A DNA stretch of 64,000 bases from Burkholderiaceae bacterium (GTDB lineage Bacteria; Pseudomonadota; Gammaproteobacteria; Burkholderiales; Burkholderiaceae_C), in assembly GCA_026125795.1 (NCBI GenBank), contig JAHCKM010000003.1:434001-498000 (forward strand). Direction: 5' to 3'. Positions 7,755 to 15,252 of the stretch are shown piece by piece (within the stretch, counting starts at the first letter, position 1; the number at the start of each line of letters is the position of its first letter). The translations under genes and the position numbers were made by a program. Under the pieces are notes generated by a model. That model did not search any database, was not told the DNA's origin, and saw only the letters and a list, made by a program, of their open reading frames with translations.

Positions 7755-9593
7755 TCAGCCCGGGGCGCCATGGGCACCAGGCGGAGCTGGTTCGGCCGGC
7801 ACTTCAGCGAGTGCCGCTTCGGCTGCAGGGGCCACTTCGGCCGGCTTTGGGAAGGCCGCATAGATCGGTGCCAAGAAGGCTGTCACCGTGGCAGGCAGCT
7901 CGTTGACCTCGCACCCGTCGAGCAGTCTGGCCGCCCACCCGGCGCCCTTGTGACCCTTGAGCGCAATCATTACCAACTCGCGCACCACGTCGTCGGCAGG
8001 CCGCGCAGCGGGAATGACGAAGTTCCCGCAGTCTCCGGTCTGCCGCAGATCGGCGAGGAACGCCCACTGTCGATCGACAGGCACTTCGGTGGTGACCAGT
8101 GCCTCGAATCCGGCGTACTGGTGTTCGCAGTCGATGTCGTACGCGTCGACCAGCTCCTGCTTCTTCTGCGCTGATCGGGCAGCGGTGTCGTAGAAGCCGA
8201 AGGTCTTTAACCCGAGGCTCTTGAAGAAGTTACCGAACTTGGGCATCTGACCCTCCGACTCAGAGTCGAAAAAGGCCACGCCTGCGATGTCCAGCGGCTG
8301 CAGGTCCTCGTTGGCCTCCTCCATCTTCCGTGCCACGACCGGCAGTGCGTGGAACTCGGTGAGTCCCTCGACGACGATCGCGCCCTTGCCGAGCATGCAC
8401 TCCGTCAAGCCCCGTCGGGCATACCGGCGGAAGTCGTTGCCCTTCAGCCCTGATGAGTCGGAGACGCGCTTGCCGACGACGCTGGAGTCCGGACCTCGCG
8501 AGAGGAGCAGAGTCTGCTCGGGCTCAAAGCGTTCGATGATGAACGGCGAATGCGAAGTCGCGAAGGCTTGCGTCGTCTTGTGGAGCAGGTACTCGGCGAT
8601 GCGGCGCTGGGTGTGTGGCGGCACGGCGATCTCGGGCTCTTCCATCGCAAAGATGACCGAGGAAGGCTTCAACTCGGCGATGAACGACAGCAGGGCCAGC
8701 ACCAGGACGTTGAGCGTACCGGTGCCGACCTGCTGGAAGGGAACGGGCTGCTGGTCCGATGACATGGCTAGGAAGAAGGCCATGGTCTTGCGCAGGTGCT
8801 CCCGGGTAAGCTGCGAGACGTGCAGCTTTGTGGTTCGGCCGGGAACGTCGGTCGCGATGTACTTGCCGAGCCTGGCTTCGATCGACTGCAGGACGGGCTG
8901 CAGGTTGGTAGCGTCCTGTTCGATGTCCAGGCCGCGAAGGCGCTCGATGGCTTTTTCCCACAAGCCCGCCCGGGTGCCCCTGAGGCGCAGGATGACATCA
9001 AGGAGTGAGCCACGCTCCAGGCTCAGGGCGCGGGACCCGGTTCGAACAGCGCGCAGGTAGAGGAAGCCGAACAGGCGCTTGATGTCCTTGCCGACACGAT
9101 CCAGCTCATCGGGCTCGGCGTTAGGGCTGTGGGTGAAGTAGGTCTGAGCCTCGAACTCGTCTTCCTCCGGGTTGTATCGCGCCTGGGTCTCCAGGCGAAG
9201 GCAGCTGACGACAAGCGGCGGGTTAGCCTCAGCTACTTCGCCGGGGCCGAGCACGCGACGTTCAACGGTGTTCCAGAACTCGAGGTGCTGGCCACAGCGG
9301 TTCTCGACTTCGGCGCTGATGTCAACGAGGACCGCCGCGATGCGGATAGGGAAAGGTGTCGGCTCACCGCCTTCCTCCGCCGGTGGCGCGAGGTAGTTGG
9401 CGTTGTGGAAGTCGAACTCCTCGACCGGTGGGAACCGCGAGATTCGGTCCGGGCCGAGCACGAGGTCGAGAGCCTCACAGACGGTGCTTTTGCCGACGTT
9501 GTTCGGGCCTACCAGCAGTGTGTGACCGTCGAACCGCAGGTCCGCCGACTTGATGCCACGGAAGTTCTCGATGCTGAGCTGGACGACCTTCAT
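7755..9593 (-). CDS. OLD-family ATP-dependent nuclease (class 2, GajA-like)
   Basis: A 612-residue protein starting MKVVQLSIENFRGIKS at 9593; longer starts only add Arg-rich, non-coding-looking sequence. The ABC-type ATPase has Walker A GPNNVGKST (29-37), Walker B region VIFAMEEPEIAVPP (313-326) and the ATSHSPFIIERF loop (345-356). A TOPRIM nuclease domain follows (IVVEGLTEFHALP, E409; GFYDT near 469). The C-terminus is an Ala/Pro tail. Neighbouring a UvrD-like helicase defines the class 2 OLD arrangement, and gene order matches Gabija (gajA then gajB). Predicted role is sensing nucleotide state and cleaving invading DNA. Confidence 0.87.
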   Translation of the reverse strand: MKVVQLSIENFRGIKSADLRFDGHTLLVGPNNVGKSTVCEALDLVLGPDRISRFPPVEEFDFHNANYLAPPAEEGGEPTPFPIRIAAVLVDISAEVENRCGQHLEFWNTVERRVLGPGEVAEANPPLVVSCLRLETQARYNPEEDEFEAQTYFTHSPNAEPDELDRVGKDIKRLFGFLYLRAVRTGSRALSLERGSLLDVILRLRGTRAGLWEKAIERLRGLDIEQDATNLQPVLQSIEARLGKYIATDVPGRTTKLHVSQLTREHLRKTMAFFLAMSSDQQPVPFQQVGTGTLNVLVLALLSFIAELKPSSVIFAMEEPEIAVPPHTQRRIAEYLLHKTTQAFATSHSPFIIERFEPEQTLLLSRGPDSSVVGKRVSDSSGLKGNDFRRYARRGLTECMLGKGAIVVEGLTEFHALPVVARKMEEANEDLQPLDIAGVAFFDSESEGQMPKFGNFFKSLGLKTFGFYDTAARSAQKKQELVDAYDIDCEHQYAGFEALVTTEVPVDRQWAFLADLRQTGDCGNFVIPAARPADDVVRELVMIALKGHKGAGWAARLLDGCEVNELPATVTAFLAPIYAAFPKPAEVAPAAEAALAEVPAEPAPPGAHGAPG

Positions 9594-9728
9594 GTTTCTT
9601 CGGCTCTCCCTTCGTGCGCAATACGCCTCCCTCCGGTCGCCGCGCAGCGGAGCGCCCCGCGCGCGCGCGCAGGGCGCTGTAAGCAAACAGAAAATGCTGT
9701 CCGCGCAGACCGCGCTCGCAGCGGTGGG

Positions 9729-9872
9729 CTACTTGCGTTTGACGCGCTGTGTCAGCGCGCTACCGGCGGCCGTCTTCGCGGCTTTGGAAGCATTGGGGTC
9801 GCGCAGGACCCGGGATGCCGCAGTGGCGGCACGTTTGCTCGTTTGCTCGTTAACCGGTTTGGTCGTTTTCAT
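9729..9872 (-). CDS. Small basic Ala/Lys-rich conserved protein
   Basis: A 47-residue ORF beginning MKTTKPVNEQTSKRAATAAS and ending in LTQRVKRK. The middle reads VLRDPNASKAAKTAAGSAL, a pattern I recall from many short proteobacterial proteins of unknown role. A GGAG lies about 14 bases before the ATG. It precedes the OLD/UvrD operon on the same strand by 135 bases, so may share its transcript. Confidence 0.6.
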   Translation of the reverse strand: MKTTKPVNEQTSKRAATAASRVLRDPNASKAAKTAAGSALTQRVKRK

Positions 9873-10641
9873 GGTTCAATTCACTCCGTAGTTCGAGAAT
9901 CAAAAAGAAACAGGTTCCGCACTCGGCGGCGCCGCTCCGGCCTCTGACCAGCTGACCTTCCCGGGACGCACTGGACAGAGGCCTTTTCCATTGGGGCTCG
10001 GTGCCGGCGGCGAAGGCCACCGAGCCGCGGTGTCATCTCCTCATGGTTTTCACCCTTGCGTGTATGCAGAAAGCATATCCAGGAGGGACACTATATCTGG
10101 GGCACCGGACCACATCAAGGCACTAGCTGTAGCGTGCTTCTCCCTCTTGACGTTTGGCGCAAAGACACGCGAGGCGAGTCGTCATCGCGGTGGAGCGCCA
10201 GAACACGCGTCGGCAGCATCAACATCCCACGCTGGCTGGCTGTGCGGCCGATTTGCCCATCTACGCCGCACTAATGCAGGGATGCACAGCCCCGCAAGTG
10301 GCGGTCTTCCACGTGTACTACCAGTCAAATCACATGCTGGGATCGGACTTAGTGGCACAAATGCCGCACCAGTAGTTGTTGAACTTGTCGCCCTCGCACG
10401 TGAACAGTAGTTGGCGCCACGTGCACATGGCGCGATAGCTCAGCAGTCGTACTGCTGCGCACGTGCAACTCGCCCTGGCGTGTGGCCAGCCCAAATCACG
10501 TGCCGCGCCCGCAGCCCCTTCGTGCCGACAACCCATCCAACGAACTCCAGCTAACAGCCGTATCCGGCTGCTGGATGGAAATACAGTTTCGTGTTACAAG
10601 ACGGGCTGTAGACCTGAGTTCAGGGGTGGAAAGGCAAAACG
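9873..10641. other. Long stretch without a recognisable gene
   Basis: About 770 bases between the divergently oriented small basic gene and the LRAT-like gene. Short ORFs occur on both strands but none shows a family pattern, a good ribosome-binding site or gene-like composition. A minus-strand fragment near 10,330-10,440 is Cys- and Trp-rich (CEGDKFNNYWCGICATKSDPS) and might be a gene remnant. A hairpin at 10547-10574 is the only clear structure. Confidence 0.4.
10547..10574. repeat. Imperfect hairpin upstream of the LRAT-like gene
   Basis: CAGCCG (10555-10560) pairs with CGGCTG (10565-10570) around TATC, and the stem is extended by CCAG (10547-10550) with CTGG (10571-10574) across a CTAA bulge. 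No U-run follows, so it is not an obvious terminator. It could be a leader structure or a recombination-related fold. Confidence 0.3.
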
Positions 10642-11025
10642 ATGTACCTACGACGGCGCTCTCCAATTCGAGTCATTGCCAGGCCCAAGCGTTCGTTTGC
10701 TGGCGATCACTGGGGCGTACAACTTCCTGATGGTCAGGTGATCCATTTGACGCCCGAGGGCCTGTTTCTCCATACGTTCGACGAGTTCGTCCGAGGATTC
10801 GAGAACAACTGGAGAGTCGTTCGAGCCGTCGATCCCGTTCGTGAGCGCGCAATCAACGCGCGCGTTGCCGAGGTGCTGCGGCAGGAGGTGGAGTACCGGC
10901 TGCACGACCAAAACTGCGAGGTGTTCGCGAACTGGTTGGTTGGCGATCCGCCGGTGAGTCCGCAGGTGCAAGGTGTGTTCGTGCTTGGCGCCATCGCGTT
11001 GTTCGTGAGTGCGGTGGGGCGATAG
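10642..11025 (+). CDS. LRAT-like / permuted NlpC-P60 papain-fold protein
   Basis: A 127-residue protein behind a GGAAAGG ribosome-binding site. It has the circularly permuted papain-fold order: DHWGVQLPDGQVIHLTPEG with H23 (and H35), then the NCEVFANW motif with C92 as nucleophile, then a hydrophobic C-terminal segment (VLGAIALFVSAVG), probably a membrane anchor. LRAT-type enzymes act as acyltransferases or thiol hydrolases on lipids. The bacterial role is unknown; it may be an effector or accessory gene. Confidence 0.7.
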   Translation: MYLRRRSPIRVIARPKRSFAGDHWGVQLPDGQVIHLTPEGLFLHTFDEFVRGFENNWRVVRAVDPVRERAINARVAEVLRQEVEYRLHDQNCEVFANWLVGDPPVSPQVQGVFVLGAIALFVSAVGR

Positions 11026-11050
11026 GCGGCGAGCCGGCCGACAAGAAGTC

Positions 11051-11937
11051 ATGGAACTAGTAGTCGACGCACAGCCGCGCACGCTCGTGCGCTTCACTCA
11101 CCCTGACGAGTGGAAGCAGCGTGAAGCCTGGCGTGAACACCTAAAAACGTGCGCGAGTACAAGCCCACCCATATCGTCGGCGGCTACGACCTACCTCGCG
11201 AGCTTTGGCAGCGCTGCGGCTTGTGCACTCACGAGCACGGACGTGGGTACGTGGTCGGCACCGCAGGGGGTCTGGAGACCCACATCGGACAAGACTGCGG
11301 CCGCAAGCACCTCGGCGCCGAGTTCAAGGAGTTGGAGCGCCAGTTCGCGGCGCAGCTCGAGGCGCGGGACAAGAAGGACCACATCGCCGCTGTACTTGCG
11401 CAGCGCACCGACGTGCTGAAGCGCGCGGAGGTAGCGATCCGCGAGTGCGACTTAGCGTCGCAGACCGTCGCTGCCGTGCTGGAGAGGATCAATCGCGAGC
11501 CGACACTCGCGAAGGTCCTCGAGCGAGCGTTGCTCGTGGACGGCGCTGTGCGGATTGAGTGGCTTTCGTCTGGCAATTAGCGCGAGATGGGCGGGGAGAA
11601 ATTTGGGATCGAGACGCTGGCTCGTATTGATGGCCACCGTGCAGCGATGGGTGAGTCACCGGCTGCTCGGATTCGTGTGTTGCTGCCCATGCTGATTGGC
11701 CTGTCCGAGGAGAACCTGAGCAGGTTCGATCAGAAGTCCATTGCCGCGAAGTCAAAGCAGGTGGACGACCTGTCCAGCACGATCAGCGAAGCCACGACGT
11801 ACGTCGCGCTGTGCCGGCGCTTCATGTCACGCCGCAACTGGCTTGGGTTCGCTGCAGCGTTCGGTCAGGAAAAGCTGAAGACGAATCCGCGCGGCCAGCG
11901 CATTCTTCACCAGCTAGTTGACATGGCGACCGAATGA
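11051..11937 (+). pseudogene. Conserved hypothetical gene broken by a frameshift and an in-frame stop
   Basis: The frame from ATG 11051 encodes MELVVDAQPRTLVRFTHP and runs coherently to EAWREHLK. It then loses sense at an A5 run (11143-11147). Adding one A would give HLKNVREYKPTHIVGGYDL, continuing into the frame at 11149-11580, which has a CGLCTHEHGRGYVV and ETHIGQDCG putative zinc-binding region followed by a coiled helix. That frame ends at TAG (11578-11580), and the same frame continues after two codons into 11587-11937 (MGGEKFGIETLARIDG to LVDMATE). One ancestral protein of about 295 residues with two lesions is the simplest reading. Alternatives are separate genes starting at GTG 11149 and ATG 11587, or a sequencing error at the A run. 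Confidence 0.6.
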
Positions 11938-12096
11938 GTCGCGATCAGTCCGGTGCGCCATCGTTGGCGTTCTCAAGCGCCGCGCGATTCCACCACTGCG
12001 TTGACCGGCGGAAGGTTGCAGTTCTGCTGAGTGGCCGATGCAAGCAATTGAGGATGAAACCGCAAGAAATGCAAGTGCTGCTGCGGTGACATCCGG

Positions 12097-13416
12097 TCAA
12101 ACACTTGGATACGCCTCTGTAGCGCCTGACCCGTGCTGCGCCTGGGCTGAAGTCGCCCATGCATTGCCCTCATTGCCCTTGCTTCGATCGGCCGGTCGCG
12201 GCAGCGGCGGCATCGGTTCTCTCGAAGGGCGCCAGAGCCAAACCGGCGTTGAAGGGTCGCACAACTGCAGGCACCGTCCGTAATCCTCGACGCCTGTGGA
12301 AGCTACGAAAAGCAAGGGCGCCGAACCCGCGCAGTCCGTCAGGGTCGCGCTGGCCAGCATGCTTCCAGCGCCGAGGTTGTATCGAAGCCCCTTCACGAAC
12401 GAGCGTCCGTCGGCCACGAGGCGCTCGACGAGCTGCTTCTCGAACGCCCCATCGACCGGCAGCCATTGCCGTGTCACCGCCATCAGCGACAGCTCGATGA
12501 TGGTCGGGATGCCCGATGCGCCGACGCTGAAGGTCGAGATCATCACCATGTGGATGTCCTCGGCGGCACCCCACAGTGCCAGCTCGGACTCGAAGCGCCG
12601 GCCAAGGCGGCGGTAGAGCGGCTCGTCGATCGCAAACGCCTGGTCGGGCATGTGCCTCACCACCGCTTTGAAGCCGTAGCGCGCCGGCGCGATCTCCTTC
12701 ACTTCGGCGATCAGCAGCATCAGATGCTGCGGCCTGCCGGGCGCTGCGATCGCCTGCGACCACTGCGCCAAGCGCCTGGCGTTGATCGCATCGCGCTGCT
12801 CGACCGAGAACACCTCGGGGACGTAGAGCCGCGAGCGCAGCGAGTCTCCGCGAGTGATCTTGTTCTCGGCCGCCTGCAGCAGGTGCCTGCGCACGGTGCT
12901 CCACGATCGCTTGCCCGCAAAGCCGGGCTGCCACCGCGTCAGCTCGGCCTGGTCCCACAGGTAGTGCAGCAGGCCGCGCAACGAGAGCTTCGTTCCACTG
13001 CTCGCGACGCTATCGCTTTCAGCGCCGGCCGTCGGCATCGTCGATCGGCCCGCGATCTTCGACATCGCGAAGTCCAGCTTCAGCGTCGTCTCGCCGGTGG
13101 CCGGATCTTCGGTGATCGCCGAGCCCAGCACCTGCCCCAGGCCGGAGACCTCGGGCGGCGGCTCGTAGGAGGGGCAGTCGGGCGCGTGAAGGCTGCCGGT
13201 GTTCGGCATCCGCTTGACGATGTAGCCATCGCCCAGCCGCGCCACGTACATCTCGACGCCTTCGACCAGGCACAGGCAGCGCGGGCGCCTGTGCGTCGCA
13301 TGCGCTTCGGCAACCGCTGCCGCGAACTCGAGTGATGGCGTTTCGAAACGCTCCCCACCCACGTCATAAACCGCGGTCGGTGCAGTGACACCACGCCGCG
13401 CCAAATTCGCGTCCAC
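12097..13416 (-). CDS. DUF1173 family protein of the conjugation operon
   Basis: A 439-residue protein starting at GTG 13416, nine bases after the LPD7 gene stop. It contains LEGVEMYVARLG-type and RMPNTGSLHAPDCPSYEPP segments and SGLGQVLGSAI near residue 90, features I associate with DUF1173 proteins of integrative elements. The CxCLVEG/HAPDCPSYE Cys and His residues could bind metal. A Ser/Gly/Ala-rich tail follows WLWRPSREPMPPLP. It is the last gene of the virB-virD4 transcription unit. The biochemical role is unknown. Confidence 0.75.
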   Translation of the reverse strand: MDANLARRGVTAPTAVYDVGGERFETPSLEFAAAVAEAHATHRRPRCLCLVEGVEMYVARLGDGYIVKRMPNTGSLHAPDCPSYEPPPEVSGLGQVLGSAITEDPATGETTLKLDFAMSKIAGRSTMPTAGAESDSVASSGTKLSLRGLLHYLWDQAELTRWQPGFAGKRSWSTVRRHLLQAAENKITRGDSLRSRLYVPEVFSVEQRDAINARRLAQWSQAIAAPGRPQHLMLLIAEVKEIAPARYGFKAVVRHMPDQAFAIDEPLYRRLGRRFESELALWGAAEDIHMVMISTFSVGASGIPTIIELSLMAVTRQWLPVDGAFEKQLVERLVADGRSFVKGLRYNLGAGSMLASATLTDCAGSAPLLFVASTGVEDYGRCLQLCDPSTPVWLWRPSREPMPPLPRPADRSKGNEGNAWATSAQAQHGSGATEAYPSV

Positions 13417-13425
13417 GCCACCGCC

Positions 13426-14562
13426 TCATCGCGCCGGAGCCACCCGCTCGCGCGAACGCTGCACTTCCGGTGCCGGCACGACGACCGGCCTGTGCGATGG
13501 CGCCGCCTTGTCGTAGACCCTGATCTTCGGCGCTTGCCCCTCGCGCATCCGCTGCGCGAGCTTCTCGGTCGCCGCGGCCAGCACCGCCTGGCGCTGCTTC
13601 TCCGGCACGCGCTTGGCGACCAGCACGGCCTCGATCGCCGCCAGCACCGCCTTGCGTCCGCCGCTGCCCCGGCCCGACGCCTTCTCGGTCGGAGCGGTGG
13701 TGGAGCCGGGGCCATCGCCGCGCGCAGGCTCGATGCGGTTGACGAGGCGCGCTTCGCGCTCGCGCTTCAGCACTTCGAGGTCACCCGGGTTCGGTTCGTA
13801 GCCCAGGGTCTTGACGCCGCGCACCGAGGCTTCGAGCCAGACCATGCGCTTGAAATCCTCGTTGCCCGAGACGCGCAGCGCCCGCCAGTTGCGCGCCTCG
13901 GCAACGTCGACCATCGATCGGGCGACGGAGGGACTGTTGGTGTCGGTCGCCAGCCGGAACGTCGATTCGGTGAACGCGACGCGCGAGGTGTCGCCGCGGA
14001 AGCGGTACTCGGTGCGGCCGATGGTCACGTCGCCGACCGTCACCGGCGCGCGCTTGATGATGTATCGCTCGAGCAGCGCTTCCTCGAGCCGCGCGACGAG
14101 GGCCGCGCGCTCGGCCTGGGAGTCGATCTTCGCGATGGTCCCAGCCGACGGCGCATTGCGCTCGACTGCGGCCTGCGGAGTCGCTGCTCTCGCCGGCGCG
14201 GATTCGTCGTCGCGCTCGTGGTCGAGGCCAGTCGACCGCTCCGGCAACGGCGGCCGCTGCTCACCCCGCTGCCACGCGCCGCCGACCTTGCTGATCGACG
14301 TGCGGTTGCCCTGCGCGTCGATGGCCACGAAGCGGCTGCTGCCAAGCTGGTCGGCCTTCAGCGCCATCTCGGCGAAGTCGTTGGCCCGATAGGTCACCTC
14401 GGCGAACGGGTCGCGCAGTTCGTATCGCTCGGCCGGCACGTCGGCCGGGGTCTGGAACAGTGCCTTCGCGACGGTGGCCCGGTTGGCCGGCTCGACGGTG
14501 CCTCCCATCGCGGCAGTCGGTCGGCGTTCTTGCTGCAGCGACGAATCGTCGGTGGAATCCAT
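13426..14562 (-). CDS. LPD7-domain conjugal transfer protein (relaxase-associated)
   Basis: A 378-residue soluble protein. Residues about 150-275 (LEERYIIKRAPVTVGDVTIGRTEYRFRGD through ALRVSGNEDFKRMVWLEASVRGVKTLGYEPNPGDLEVLKRE) match the large polyvalent protein-associated domain 7 commonly fused to relaxases and primases. Here it is a separate gene, while the relaxase at 1944-2903 is short. The C-terminus is basic and Ala-rich (KAVLAAIEAVLVAKRVPEKQRQ). It lies between the OmpA-like lipoprotein and DUF1173 genes. It probably helps process or protect transferred DNA. Confidence 0.7.
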   Translation of the reverse strand: MDSTDDSSLQQERRPTAAMGGTVEPANRATVAKALFQTPADVPAERYELRDPFAEVTYRANDFAEMALKADQLGSSRFVAIDAQGNRTSISKVGGAWQRGEQRPPLPERSTGLDHERDDESAPARAATPQAAVERNAPSAGTIAKIDSQAERAALVARLEEALLERYIIKRAPVTVGDVTIGRTEYRFRGDTSRVAFTESTFRLATDTNSPSVARSMVDVAEARNWRALRVSGNEDFKRMVWLEASVRGVKTLGYEPNPGDLEVLKREREARLVNRIEPARGDGPGSTTAPTEKASGRGSGGRKAVLAAIEAVLVAKRVPEKQRQAVLAAATEKLAQRMREGQAPKIRVYDKAAPSHRPVVVPAPEVQRSRERVAPAR

Positions 14563-14588
14563 CGGGAACCTCCTTTGTGTTCAGGCGG

Positions 14589-15236
14589 CTATGGCTGTGC
14601 GACGACGGCCGCACCCATGGCGACCGGCGTGGCTCGGTACACCTCGATCTCGACGCGGCGGTTGAAACCTCGGCCGCTTGCGGTCGCGTTGTCCGCGACG
14701 TGGTCGCCAACGGGCTGGTGCGTCGCTCGGATGCGCGCCGGATCCACGCCGGCAGCGACCAGGTAGTCGCGCACCGCGGCCGCTCGATCGCGCGCGATGC
14801 GGCTCTCGCCGAGGGAGTCCGTCGCGCCGTCGGTGCGCCCGCGCAGCACGACCAGGGGTGCCTCGCGAGCCTCGTCGGCCAGCGCCGCGGCCATCTCCGG
14901 CGGCAGGCTGACGCGGGCACTCCCGAAGTCGAAGTGCACCGTGTAGACGCCGTTTGCCTGCGGCTTCGTGTCGGCCGCTGCGGCCTGCCGGTGTGCGAGC
15001 TGCTGGGCCTGCTGCGCGATCAGTGCACTCGTCTCGGCCGCACGCGCAGCCTCGCCGGCCAGGATGCGCGTGTTGTGCAGTTCGCTGCGGCAGGCCTGCA
15101 GGTCGACGGCCATCGCCACGTTGGCCGGCCGCTTCTTCGACTCGTCGACCGTCGGCGGCTTGGGCGGCGTGCTGCACGAACCGAGCAGCAGCAGCCAGGG
15201 CAGCATCGGCGTGAGGAGCATCGGGCGAGGGCGCAT
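14589..15236 (-). CDS. OmpA-like peptidoglycan-associated lipoprotein of the conjugation operon
   Basis: A 215-residue precursor. A short signal with lipobox LLGSC (Cys at about residue 21) predicts an outer-membrane lipoprotein. A helical stretch (residues 50-90) is followed by an OmpA/Pal-like domain: VHFDFGSARVSLPPEM, GRTDGATDSLGESRIARDRAAAVRDYL, and a terminal NRRVEIEVY. Such domains bind peptidoglycan. It lies 17 bases downstream of virD4. No separate VirB7 lipoprotein was found, so it may anchor or stabilise the transfer channel. Confidence 0.82.
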   Translation of the reverse strand: MRPRPMLLTPMLPWLLLLGSCSTPPKPPTVDESKKRPANVAMAVDLQACRSELHNTRILAGEAARAAETSALIAQQAQQLAHRQAAAADTKPQANGVYTVHFDFGSARVSLPPEMAAALADEAREAPLVVLRGRTDGATDSLGESRIARDRAAAVRDYLVAAGVDPARIRATHQPVGDHVADNATASGRGFNRRVEIEVYRATPVAMGAAVVAQP

Positions 15237-15252
15237 AGGGCTCTCCCTTCGG

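Noticed and set aside
10330-10440. Cys/Trp-rich minus-strand ORF fragment (CEGDKFNNYWCGICATKSDPS)
   Set aside because: Too short, without a ribosome-binding site or recognisable family; mentioned only as a possible remnant.
10429-10470. tRNA-like start (GCGCGATAGCTCAGCAGT) near 10429
   Set aside because: No anticodon stem, T-loop (GGTTCGA) or acceptor match follows within tRNA length.
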